A stretch of DNA of 17,104 bases from JBJXFY01 sp046155815 (GCA_046155815.1 JBJXFY010000286.1:1-17104); one strand, 5' to 3'; numbered from the stretch's first letter, positions 1 through 6,570 are shown. Numbers and translations are program-made. Notes: generated by a model not told the origin, from the letters alone.

Positions 1-37
1 GTCGCCCCCGTCACGTGACCGGGGCGAGGATTGAAAC
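1..37 (+). CRISPR. Single CRISPR repeat at the window edge, probably the last repeat of an array to the left
   Basis: The 37 bases begin GTCGCCCCC and end GGATTGAAAC, the start and end typical of many type I-C and some other type I or III repeats. Bases 3-26 form a near-perfect palindrome: CGCCCC and GTCAC pair with GTGAC and GGGGCG, with one C-C mismatch at positions 9 and 20. This gives the hairpin expected of a crRNA handle. The GAAAC end points right, so transcription would run left to right and any leader lies outside the window. No second copy follows base 37, so this is the trailer-side repeat or an isolated one. No cas gene is visible. The subtype cannot be fixed: classical I-C repeats are about 32 nt and this one is 37. 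The repeat begins exactly at base 1, as expected if an assembly broke inside a repeat array. Confidence 0.72.
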
Positions 38-69
38 TTGGACTGGGCGTTGAAGTCGGCCGGGGCGAC

Positions 70-1470
70 TCAATCCTGCGCGGGCGGTGGGAGCCGCAGC
101 GCCGTCTCCACGGCGTCCGGGGGAGCGAGTTCCTTGGCGGCGGCGGGCACGGCACCCAGCGCGGCGAGCTTCTGGCCTTCCGGCAACACGCGGCTTTGGA
201 AGCTGCCAACGGCGCGGTTGTAGGCTGATGCCGCCTTCTCCAGGCCGGCGCCGATGGCGGCCAGATGGTCGGAGAACGTCGCCACGCGGTCGTAGAGGCG
301 CTGCGCGGCCTCGGCAATGGCGCGGGCGTTCTCGGTCTGCGCGTGCTGCTGCCAGCTCACGGCCACGGAGCGGAGCAGGGCGATGAGCGAGGCGGGCGTG
401 GCGAGGAGGATCTTCCGCTGCGCGGCCCAGATGATGAGGTCGGCGTCCGCCTCGAGGGCGGCGCTGAAGAGGCTCTCGGCCGGGACGAACAGCACGACGT
501 GGTCCAGCGCGTTGGCGAACTGCGCCGGGTAGTCGCGGTCGGCGAGGGCCTTGACGGTGCCGCGGAGCTTCTGCGCGTGGGCGGCGAGCGCCTCCCGGCG
601 TGCCGCGGGGTCGGCGGCGTCCAGCGCGGTGAGGAAGTCGAGGTCCGGCACCTTCGCATCCACGATGATGGCGCGGTCGCCGGGCAGGCGGACGATGAGG
701 TCGGGCTTGGCGTCGCCCTGCTGGGCCTGCTCAACAAAGTCGCAGTGGGGGCTCAGGCCCGCGGCCTCCACCACGCGGCGCAGCGTCTCCTCGCCCCACC
801 GGCCGCGGACGGGCGCGGACTTGAGGACCAGGCGGAACTGCTGCGTTTCGTGCGCGAGGGTCTGGCTGTGCTGCGTGAGCGCGTCGAGCTGCTGGCGGAC
901 TTCGCCGAGGGTCTTGGACTGCGTGGTCTCGCTTTGCTGAAGGCGCTGCTGGTACTGGTCGAGTTGCTGGCGGAGCGGCTCGACGAGCGTGCGGATGGCC
1001 TCTTGGCGCTGCGCGAGGTCGCCGTCCGAGACGGCCTTGAGCGCGGCGAAGTTTTGCTGCGCGAGGCTGAGGAAGGCCTCGTTGTTGCGGTTGAGGGCCT
1101 CGCCGGCGAGGGCCTTGAACTCCTGCGCCAGCCGGTCGCGGGCCTGCTGCAGCTCGGCGAGGCGCTGCGCGAAGCCGGTGCGTTCGGCGTCGAGCCGGGC
1201 TTCGCCCTCGGCGGCCCTCACGCGGGCGGCGGCGGTGTCGGCGTGGGCGGCCTCGAGCTGACCGGCCAGCGCGGCCTTGGCGGCCTGCGCGTCGCGCAGG
1301 TCGCCTTCGAGGCCGAGAAGGCGCTCGTCGAGCGCGGCGCGATCGGCCTGCGCGGCGAGTCGGGCCCGCTCGGTGGCGAAGCGGGCGCGCGGGCGGAGCA
1401 CAAGCCACGTGAGCACCGCGCCGGCCAGCAGGCCGGCGAGGACGAGGAGGGCGGCTTCGACCGGGTGCAT
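70..1470 (-). CDS. rmuC: RmuC family protein (DNA recombination-limiting, nuclease-like)
   Basis: The 466-aa product has one N-terminal membrane segment (about residues 3-25, AALLVLAGLLAGAVLTWLVL). A long Ala/Glu/Arg/Gln-rich coiled coil follows to about residue 215, then the RmuC domain. Recognisable family blocks are GRWGEE (223-228), PDLIVRLP (256-263), IIVDAKV (268-274), VLFVPAES (326-333) and ILLATP (354-359). PD at 256-257 and D-A-K at 271-273 fit a PD-(D/E)XK nuclease-like core. In E. coli, RmuC limits inversion at short inverted repeats; its biochemical activity is not settled. I chose the ATG at 1470 because it starts just before the membrane segment. An in-frame TTG at 1506 would add 12 residues. 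Neither has a clear Shine-Dalgarno. The gene is divergent from the next gene, with a 150-bp spacer in which I see no convincing promoter. Its stop lies 32 bases from the CRISPR repeat, with no terminator between. Confidence 0.93.
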   Translation of the reverse strand: MHPVEAALLVLAGLLAGAVLTWLVLRPRARFATERARLAAQADRAALDERLLGLEGDLRDAQAAKAALAGQLEAAHADTAAARVRAAEGEARLDAERTGFAQRLAELQQARDRLAQEFKALAGEALNRNNEAFLSLAQQNFAALKAVSDGDLAQRQEAIRTLVEPLRQQLDQYQQRLQQSETTQSKTLGEVRQQLDALTQHSQTLAHETQQFRLVLKSAPVRGRWGEETLRRVVEAAGLSPHCDFVEQAQQGDAKPDLIVRLPGDRAIIVDAKVPDLDFLTALDAADPAARREALAAHAQKLRGTVKALADRDYPAQFANALDHVVLFVPAESLFSAALEADADLIIWAAQRKILLATPASLIALLRSVAVSWQQHAQTENARAIAEAAQRLYDRVATFSDHLAAIGAGLEKAASAYNRAVGSFQSRVLPEGQKLAALGAVPAAAKELAPPDAVETALRLPPPAQD

Positions 1471-1620
1471 GGCGGCAGCTTGGACGCGGCGCCGGGGCAA
1501 GGCCAAGCGCGGGCGAAGGGTAGGGGAGTCGGGGCGAGGACGAGGAAGAGGGTGAGGACGAGAATGAGCACGCTGGGAAGCCGCGCTTGCCGCGGGGTTC
1601 GCGCCGCTTCAACCTGCGGC

Positions 1621-1860
1621 ATGGAAGCCGACTTCGTCACCGTGTTCACCTGCCTCAATCCCATGGATGCCGAGCTGGTGGCGTCGCGTCTGTCGGCGGC
1701 CGGGCTGAAGCCGGAGGTTTTCAACCAGCTCTCGGCGCTGAGCATGGAGGGCTATTCGCTCGCGACCGGCGGCATCCAGGTGAAGGTGCCGGCGGCGCAG
1801 GGCGGGGAGGCCAAGGCCATCCTTGCGGCGGACGAGGAGGCGGCCGGCGGGGCGGCATGA
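1621..1860 (+). CDS. DUF2007-like small protein (putative signal-transducing domain)
   Basis: The 79-aa product starts MEADFVTVFTCLNPMDAELV. The pattern is a short beta strand (FVTVFTC), a helix beginning at an acidic residue (AELVASRLSAAGL), a strand (KPEVFN), a variable loop, and a strand (GIQVKVP) before a C-terminal helix with AKAILAA. This matches the DUF2007/PF09413 family, small alpha-beta domains called putative signal-transducing proteins, with no proven function. The length is typical for a stand-alone copy. The ATG at 1621 is the only sensible start; the longer upstream reading frame is the antisense shadow of rmuC. No Shine-Dalgarno is visible. Its stop overlaps the start of the next gene (ATGA at 1857-1860), so the two are probably translated together. 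Assignment rests on remembered family pattern, not a search. Confidence 0.75.
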   Translation: MEADFVTVFTCLNPMDAELVASRLSAAGLKPEVFNQLSALSMEGYSLATGGIQVKVPAAQGGEAKAILAADEEAAGGAA

Positions 1861-3236
1861 ACTCGGCGCAGCAGCGTGCCCTGCGCGCCTTCGCTCGGCG
1901 CCTGGGCGCGGCGCAGGTCTCCCTCGACCCGGCCGTCCGCCAGGCGCACGCGGGCGACAAGTGGTTCGCCACGGCGCTGCCCGACGCGGTGGCGACGCCG
2001 GCGGACACGGCGGGCGTGGCGCGGGTGCTGGCCTTCGCGAACGAACGCCGCATCCCGGTCACGCCGCGCGGCGCGGGCTACGGCTACGTGGGCGGCTGCG
2101 TGCCCGTGCATGGGGGCATCGCACTGTCGCTCGAACGGCTCGACAAGATCCTGGAGATCAGCCGGGCGGACTTCGTGGCCGTGGTGCAGCCGGCGGTGCG
2201 GACCCGGGCGCTGCAGGACGCGGCCGAAAGGCAGGGGCTCTTCTACCCGCCCGACCCGGCGAGCCGCGCGGACAGCAGCCTGGGCGGGAACATCGCCACC
2301 AACGCCGGGGGGCCGCGCTGCCTCAAGTACGGCGTGACGCGCGACTACGTGCTGGGCCTCGAGGTCGTGCTGGCCGACGGCACAGTGGCCCGGCTCGGGG
2401 GGCGCGCGCACAAGAACAAGACCGGCTTTGACCTGCACCGGCTCCTCGTGGGCAGCGAGGGCCTGCTGGGCGTGGTGACGGAGGCGACGCTGAAGCTGCT
2501 GCCGCGTCCGCCGTGGCGTTCCGCGCTGGCGGTCGGGATGGCCGGCATGGCGGCGGCAGCGCGCGCGATCGAGGCGGTGTTTGCAGCCGGCTTCCTGCCG
2601 TGCGCGCTTGAGGTGGCGGACCGTTTCACGCTCGCGGCGGCGGCGGAGCGCACGAAGGACCGCCGGCTTGAGGGCTGCGACGCGGTATTGATGCTCGAGC
2701 TGGACGGGCACGAGAAGTCGGTGCGCGCCGAAATGACGGTGGTGGAGCGGCTGCTCCGGCGGTTCCGCCCGCGCTTCGTGCAGCGGGCGCACGGCGACGT
2801 GGCGTGCGAGCGGCTCTGGCAGTTGCGGCGGGAGTTCTCCTTCGCGCTCCGCGACACCGGGCTGACGAAAATGAACGAGGACGTGGTGGTGCCGCGCGGG
2901 CGGCTGCTGGAGCTGTTTGCGCTCGGGGAGCGCCTCCAGTCGCGGCACGGCCTGCCGGTCGCCTGCTTCGGCCACGCGGGCGACGGCAACATCCACGTGA
3001 ACCTGATGGTGGATGAAAAGCAGCCGGGGCACGCGAAGCGGCGGGATGCGGCGCTGGACGAGCTGTTCAAGGGCGTACTGGCGCTGGGAGGCGCCATCAC
3101 GGGCGAGCATGGCGTGGGTCTCGCGAAGAAGCCGTGGTGGCCCCTGGCGGTGTCCGCGGAGGCGCGGGCCCTGCACCGGAGCGTGAAGCGGGCACTGGAC
3201 CCGAGGGGCATCCTGAATCCGGGAAAGTTCGTGTAA
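1857..3236 (+). CDS. glcD: FAD-linked oxidase, GlcD / D-lactate dehydrogenase family
   Basis: The 459-aa protein belongs to the family that oxidises 2-hydroxy acids such as glycolate or D-lactate. The FAD_binding_4 domain covers about residues 40-215 and shows PRGAGYG (70-76), GNIATNAGGP (144-153) and KNKTGFDLHRLLVGSEG (186-202). The FAD-oxidase C-terminal domain shows GHAGDGNIH (372-380), whose histidines bind the metal or substrate, then GEHGVG (416-421) and a final NPGKF (454-458). E. coli GlcD is about 40 residues longer. The ATG at 1857 overlaps the upstream stop by ATGA and gives a normal N-terminus. The partner subunits GlcE and GlcF (the iron-sulfur subunit) are not in the window, so it may act alone or with subunits encoded elsewhere. 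The substrate cannot be told from sequence, and the symbol denotes family only. It uses many GCG and CTG codons, unlike the ribosomal genes downstream. Confidence 0.88.
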   Translation: MNSAQQRALRAFARRLGAAQVSLDPAVRQAHAGDKWFATALPDAVATPADTAGVARVLAFANERRIPVTPRGAGYGYVGGCVPVHGGIALSLERLDKILEISRADFVAVVQPAVRTRALQDAAERQGLFYPPDPASRADSSLGGNIATNAGGPRCLKYGVTRDYVLGLEVVLADGTVARLGGRAHKNKTGFDLHRLLVGSEGLLGVVTEATLKLLPRPPWRSALAVGMAGMAAAARAIEAVFAAGFLPCALEVADRFTLAAAAERTKDRRLEGCDAVLMLELDGHEKSVRAEMTVVERLLRRFRPRFVQRAHGDVACERLWQLRREFSFALRDTGLTKMNEDVVVPRGRLLELFALGERLQSRHGLPVACFGHAGDGNIHVNLMVDEKQPGHAKRRDAALDELFKGVLALGGAITGEHGVGLAKKPWWPLAVSAEARALHRSVKRALDPRGILNPGKFV

Positions 3237-3394
3237 CGGAGGGGATGCCTGGCGCGGTCTCCGCCATCAGCCCCGCCGCCTTGGTCCTCGTCATCCCAGA
3301 CAAGAGGGCAGGACGCAGGCGGACCGAAGCGTGGGCACGATCGCGTTTGCGGAACGGCATTGCGGCGGCGGGTGGGATTTCCAAGTTGGCCGGC

Positions 3395-4537
3395 ATGGAC
3401 CTGACACGGACGGCGCTGGGGACGTGGAGCGGCGGGCGCTTCATGCATTTCGGCGAACCGTTGGACGAGGCGCGCCATCTCGGGCTGTTCCGGCGGGCGT
3501 GGGAGCGGGGCGTGCGGACTTTCGTGACGGCGGACGTGTATGGCTCGGGGGCGGCGGACGAGCTGCTGGGCCGCGCACTGGGCGGGTTGCCGCGGGACAG
3601 CTACAGCCTCGTCGGCGCCATCGGCCATGATTTCTACACGGGCCGTCGCGACGGCGCGAAAGGCTATCCGCGCTTCACGGACCCGGCACTGCGGCCGCCG
3701 CGCGAGTACCGCGACTACGTGCGGCGGGCGACGGAGGAGTCGTTGAAGCGCTGCCGCGCCGACGCCTTCGACCTGCTGCTGCTCCACAATCCCGACCAGA
3801 CCGGCTTCACCGGCGACGCGGTCTGGGAAGCGCTGCGCACGGTGCGCGACGAGGGGATGGCGGCACGGCTGGGCGTGGCGCCCGGACCGGCCAACGGCTT
3901 CACCTTGGACTTGCTGGCGTGCTTCGAGCGCTTCGACGAGGTGCTGGACTGGGCGATGATCATCCTGAACCCCTTCGAGCCGTGGCCGGGGAGGCTGGTG
4001 CTGCCGGCCGCGGCGCACCACGGGGTTCGAGTCATCACGCGGGTGGTGGACTACGGCGGACTTTTCCACGACGACGTGAAGCCTGGGCATCGCTTCGCAG
4101 AGTACGACCACCGGACCTTCCGCCCTGCGGGCTGGGTTGAAGCCGGTGCGGAAAAGCTGGAAAGAATCCGGCCCACGGCGGTCCGGCACGGCCTGACGCC
4201 CCTGCAGCTTGCCTGCGTGTGGAACCTGGCCCAGCCGGCCGTGGCCAGCGTCGTCCCCACGCTGATTCAGGAGTCCGGGAACGGCGCCAAGCCCATCGAA
4301 GCCAAGCTGGAAGAGCTGGCGGCGTTGCCGGAAGCTGCACTGTCTGCCGCCGAGGCGGCGGAAATTCTGGCCGAAGGTGACAACACGGGCTGCATGGCGC
4401 TGAAGGGGGGCAATCCGGGCCATCTCGGCGCACCGTTGCCTGACCGCTGGGCGCTGGATGAAGCCCTGCGCCGCGCTGGTGGCCGATGGGGAATCGACGC
4501 AGACACGGCCTTGGTGCCGCGCCCGGAAAAGGGGTGA
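3395..4537 (+). CDS. Aldo/keto reductase-like protein with altered catalytic tetrad
   Basis: The 380-aa TIM-barrel protein is recognisable as an aldo/keto reductase by TADVYGSGAADELLGRAL (45-62), FDLLLLHNPDQTG (125-137), LRTVRDEGMAARLGVAPG (147-164) and late-barrel HGLTPLQLACVWNL (265-278). Classical members use Asp, Tyr, Lys and His. Here Tyr49 and His131 are present. The Asp position five residues before Tyr is Val44, and the Lys usually ending the third strand (xxTKVG) aligns with Ala75 in SLVGAIG. Asp47 might partly replace the lost Asp. The C-terminus (DNTGCMALKGGNPGH, 329-343) is longer than in small family members. I chose the ATG at 3395, which begins directly before the first barrel strand; upstream in-frame codons read through a 158-bp spacer and the end of the oxidase gene. 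No Shine-Dalgarno is visible. The substrate is unknown; a sugar-related or non-redox role is possible. Confidence 0.83.
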   Translation: MDLTRTALGTWSGGRFMHFGEPLDEARHLGLFRRAWERGVRTFVTADVYGSGAADELLGRALGGLPRDSYSLVGAIGHDFYTGRRDGAKGYPRFTDPALRPPREYRDYVRRATEESLKRCRADAFDLLLLHNPDQTGFTGDAVWEALRTVRDEGMAARLGVAPGPANGFTLDLLACFERFDEVLDWAMIILNPFEPWPGRLVLPAAAHHGVRVITRVVDYGGLFHDDVKPGHRFAEYDHRTFRPAGWVEAGAEKLERIRPTAVRHGLTPLQLACVWNLAQPAVASVVPTLIQESGNGAKPIEAKLEELAALPEAALSAAEAAEILAEGDNTGCMALKGGNPGHLGAPLPDRWALDEALRRAGGRWGIDADTALVPRPEKG

Positions 4538-4559
4538 GCAACTTTTCCGAGGCTCGGAG

Positions 4560-4588
4560 TTGACACGCGAAATGGGTGGGGGTATCTC
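4560..4588 (+). promoter_or_regulatory. Candidate sigma-70 promoter before the tRNA-Thr - tuf operon
   Basis: A perfect -35 box TTGACA (4560-4565) and a weaker -10 box TATCTC (4583-4588) are separated by exactly 17 bases. Transcription would start near 4595. An 11-base interrupted palindrome CCGAGGCTCGG (4547-4557) lies just upstream. The -10 matches consensus only in its first three bases, so this is a candidate. It is the best promoter-like sequence I see between the aldo/keto reductase and tRNA-Thr. Confidence 0.5.
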
Positions 4589-4622
4589 GGTCGGTCCAAT
4601 CTGGACGGTGCACGCGGTCGAC

Positions 4623-4664
4623 CAAGCAGCCCGAGCTGGCAGAGCAGGGGTTGCTTGTCTTTTT
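4623..4664 (+). terminator. Intrinsic terminator or attenuator upstream of tRNA-Thr
   Basis: CAAGCAGCCC (4623-4632) pairs with GGGTTGCTTG (4648-4657) over 10 bp including one G-U. The loop is 15 nt, with a possible inner 3-bp pairing, and TCTTTTT follows directly (4658-4664). This is a good Rho-independent terminator. It lies 86 bases after the aldo/keto reductase stop and 34 bases before tRNA-Thr. It could end the upstream transcript, attenuate the tRNA-tuf operon, or both. Confidence 0.72.
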
Positions 4665-4698
4665 GTCGTCCGGCGCGGCCGTCCGGAGAGGAAGTCGG

Positions 4699-4774
<76 letters not shown>

Positions 4775-4822
4775 GCACGACGCAACGAACGCAACGATCC
4801 AACACCGAAAGCGGAGACTGTA

Positions 4823-6013
4823 ATGGCCAAAGAGAATTTTGTGCGGAAGAAGCCGCATCTGAACGTCGGCACCATCGGCCACGTGGACCACGGCAAGTCC
4901 ACCCTGACCGCGGCCATCGTCGCCACCCAGGCCCGCCGTGGCATGGCAACGCCGATCTCTTACTCCGACATCACCAAGGGCGGCACCGTGCGTGATGAAA
5001 CCAAGACCGTCACCATCGCCGTATCGCACGTCGAGTACGAGAGCGACACCCGGCACTATGCCCACGTGGACTGCCCGGGCCACGCCGATTATGTGAAGAA
5101 CATGATCACCGGCGCCGCGCAAATGGACGGTGCGGTCCTCGTGGTGAGCGCCGCCGACGGCCCGATGCCGCAAACCCGCGAGCACATCCTGCTTGCCCGC
5201 CAGGTCGGTGTTCCCTCCATCGTGGTGTTCCTGAACAAGGTGGACCTCGTGGACGACCCCGAGCTGCTCGACCTGATCGACATGGAGGTTCGGGACCTGC
5301 TGACCAAGTACGGCTTCCCTGGCGACAAGACCCCCATCGTCAAGGGCAGCGCCACCGCTGCCTTGGCCGCGAAGCCCGAGGGAGAGAAGGCCATCGCCGA
5401 ACTCCTCGCTGCGCTGGACTCCTTCGTGCCCGAGCCGCTGCGGGAGAACGAGAAGCCCTTCCTCATGTGCATCGAGGATGTGTTCAACATTGAAGGCCGG
5501 GGAACCGTCGTTACCGGCCGATGCGAGCGGGGAATCCTCAAAAAGAACGAGGAAGTCGAAATCGTCGGCCTCAAGGACACCCGCAAGACCACGGCTACGG
5601 ACATGGAAATGTTCCGCAAGTTGCTGGAGGAGGTCCGGCCGGGCGACAATGCCGGCATCCTGCTTCGCGGCATCAAGAAGGAGGACGTGGAGCGCGGCAT
5701 GGTGCTGGCCAAACCTTCCTCCATCAAGCCGCACACCAAGTTCAAGGCCGAGGTATACGTGCTCTCAAAGGATGAGGGCGGCCGGCACACCCCGTTCTTC
5801 AACAACTACCGTCCGCAATTCTATTTCCGCACGTCCGATGTGACCGGTACCGTGACGCTGGCTCAGGGCGTTGAGATGGTGATGCCGGGCGACAATGTCT
5901 CCGTTGATGTCGAGCTGATCGCTCCCGTGGCGATGGAGAAGGGTCTGCGCTTTGCGATCCGCGAGGGCGGGCGTACCATCGGTGCGGGCCGCGTGAGCGA
6001 AGTGCTCAACTGA
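4823..6013 (+). CDS. tuf: Elongation factor Tu
   Basis: The 396-aa GTPase delivers aminoacyl-tRNA to the ribosomal A site. Nucleotide-binding motifs are GHVDHGKS (19-26), DCPGHAD (83-89), NKVD (138-141) and GSAT (175-178). Domains 2 and 3 follow, with IEDVFNIEGRGTVVTGR (217-233) and the C-terminal REGGRTIGAGRVSEVL (380-395). Length is normal (E. coli 394). Two features are unusual. The P-loop ends KS instead of KT. Switch I reads TKGGTVRDETKTVTI (51-65), where most bacteria have RGITI; the Mg-coordinating Thr is kept as Thr64. I chose the ATG at 4823 because it begins the canonical MAKE sequence and has GGAG at 4813-4816, six bases upstream, the clearest Shine-Dalgarno in the window. The upstream in-frame extension runs into the tRNA and is not real. 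rpmG, often found after tuf, is absent. Confidence 0.99.
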   Translation: MAKENFVRKKPHLNVGTIGHVDHGKSTLTAAIVATQARRGMATPISYSDITKGGTVRDETKTVTIAVSHVEYESDTRHYAHVDCPGHADYVKNMITGAAQMDGAVLVVSAADGPMPQTREHILLARQVGVPSIVVFLNKVDLVDDPELLDLIDMEVRDLLTKYGFPGDKTPIVKGSATAALAAKPEGEKAIAELLAALDSFVPEPLRENEKPFLMCIEDVFNIEGRGTVVTGRCERGILKKNEEVEIVGLKDTRKTTATDMEMFRKLLEEVRPGDNAGILLRGIKKEDVERGMVLAKPSSIKPHTKFKAEVYVLSKDEGGRHTPFFNNYRPQFYFRTSDVTGTVTLAQGVEMVMPGDNVSVDVELIAPVAMEKGLRFAIREGGRTIGAGRVSEVLN

Positions 6014-6031
6014 GAAAACTCACTTGTCACT

Positions 6032-6083
6032 TCGCGCAACGCGACACTCAGGCTTGCCGGCGGGCGGACTCCTGGCCGCCGGC
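6032..6083 (+). other. Two RNA hairpins between tuf and tRNA-Trp
   Basis: A small hairpin, TCGCG-CAA-CGCGA (6032-6044), is followed by a stronger one in which GCCGGCGG (6056-6063) pairs perfectly with CCGCCGGC (6076-6083) across a 12-nt loop. No T-run follows either, so they do not look like intrinsic terminators. They may protect the tuf 3' end or guide processing between the tuf mRNA and the tRNAs. The structure is read from sequence; the role is inference. Confidence 0.5.
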
Positions 6084-6095
6084 CGCCTCCCTAGG

Positions 6096-6171
6096 ACGGC
6101 GGTAGCTCAATTGGTAGAGCAGCGGTCTCCAAAACCGCAGGTTGGGGGTTCGAGACCCTCCCGCCGTGCCA
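6096..6171 (+). tRNA. tRNA-Trp (anticodon CCA)
   Basis: Acceptor ACGGCGG pairs with CCGCCGT. The D arm is GCTC/GAGC, the anticodon stem is GCGGT/ACCGC with loop CTCCAAA (anticodon CCA, 6129-6131), and the T arm is GGGGG/CCCTC with loop TTCGAGA. The discriminator is G, the known identity base for tRNA-Trp, and CCA is encoded at 6169-6171. tRNA-Trp between tuf and secE is a widespread bacterial arrangement. Confidence 0.97.
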
Positions 6172-6186
6172 GGGAAGGCGCACTCC

Positions 6187-6277
6187 GGAGGGGTGGCAGA
6201 GTGGTCGATTGCGGCGGTCTTGAAAACCGCTGTGCGTGATGAACGCACCGGGGGTTCGAATCCCTCCCCCTCCGCCA
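6187..6277 (+). tRNA. tRNA-Ser (anticodon UGA)
   Basis: A class II tRNA: acceptor GGAGGGG pairs with CCCCTCC, and the anticodon stem is GCGGT/ACCGC with loop CTTGAAA (anticodon TGA, 6221-6223). The long variable arm (6231-6249) forms its own hairpin, GTGCGT with ACGCAC. The T arm is GGGGG/CCCTC with loop TTCGAAT, the discriminator is G, and CCA is encoded at 6275-6277. It lies 15 bases after tRNA-Trp and only 7 bases before the secE start, so its 3' processing produces the secE mRNA end. Confidence 0.97.
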
Positions 6278-6284
6278 ACTGAAC

Positions 6285-6548
6285 ATGTCCAAATACACGG
6301 GCCTCATTATCTGGGTGGTCGTCATAGGCACGGCCTTCGGCCTCGCCTGGTACATGGGCTGGCTGAAGCGCCTCGCCGCCTACAGCCAGCAGACCCGTGA
6401 GGAGCTCCGCAAGTGCACCTGGCCCACCCGTCAGGAGCTTTGGGGATCCACCGTTCTCGTCATGCTGGCCACCCTGCTCCTGGGTATGTTCACCGTGATC
6501 GTGGACTTCGTCTTTACCTGGGTTGTCCAAGGCCTGTTCCGGGCCTGA
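6285..6548 (+). CDS. secE: Protein translocase subunit SecE
   Basis: The 87-aa membrane protein stabilises SecY in the Sec translocon. Two hydrophobic segments are visible: residues about 6-25 (GLIIWVVVIGTAFGLAWYMG) and about 55-83. Between them is the amphipathic helix with the SecE signature, TREELRKCTWPTRQEL (37-52). E. coli SecE has three membrane helices and short forms have one; this two-helix form is intermediate. The ATG at 6285 is seven bases after the tRNA-Ser CCA and has no Shine-Dalgarno; the tRNA occupies the sequence immediately upstream, which supports this start. nusG begins 22 bases after its stop, the near-universal secE-nusG pairing. Confidence 0.96.
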   Translation: MSKYTGLIIWVVVIGTAFGLAWYMGWLKRLAAYSQQTREELRKCTWPTRQELWGSTVLVMLATLLLGMFTVIVDFVFTWVVQGLFRA

Positions 6549-6570
6549 AGCTCCAAGCCGACCATTCTGC

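Noticed and set aside
265..1860. 531-codon + strand frame covering rmuC and ending with the DUF2007-like gene
   Set aside because: Only the last 79 codons (from 1621) look like a protein domain; the rest is antisense to the well-conserved RmuC domain.
2345..4423. Long open frame (692 codons) on the - strand opposite the oxidase and aldo/keto reductase genes
   Set aside because: Its product is low-complexity Arg/Pro/Ala/Ser-rich with no family motif, and both opposite + strand genes have clear conserved domains. Long antisense frames are expected in high-GC DNA.
4782..4797. Tandem GCAACGA repeats between tRNA-Thr and tuf
   Set aside because: Only two 7-base copies, with no sign of function; probably chance.
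6024..6052. TTGTCA at 6024-6029 as a promoter for tRNA-Trp and secE
   Set aside because: No -10-like sequence occurs at 16-18 bases spacing; the region is GC-rich hairpin sequence.
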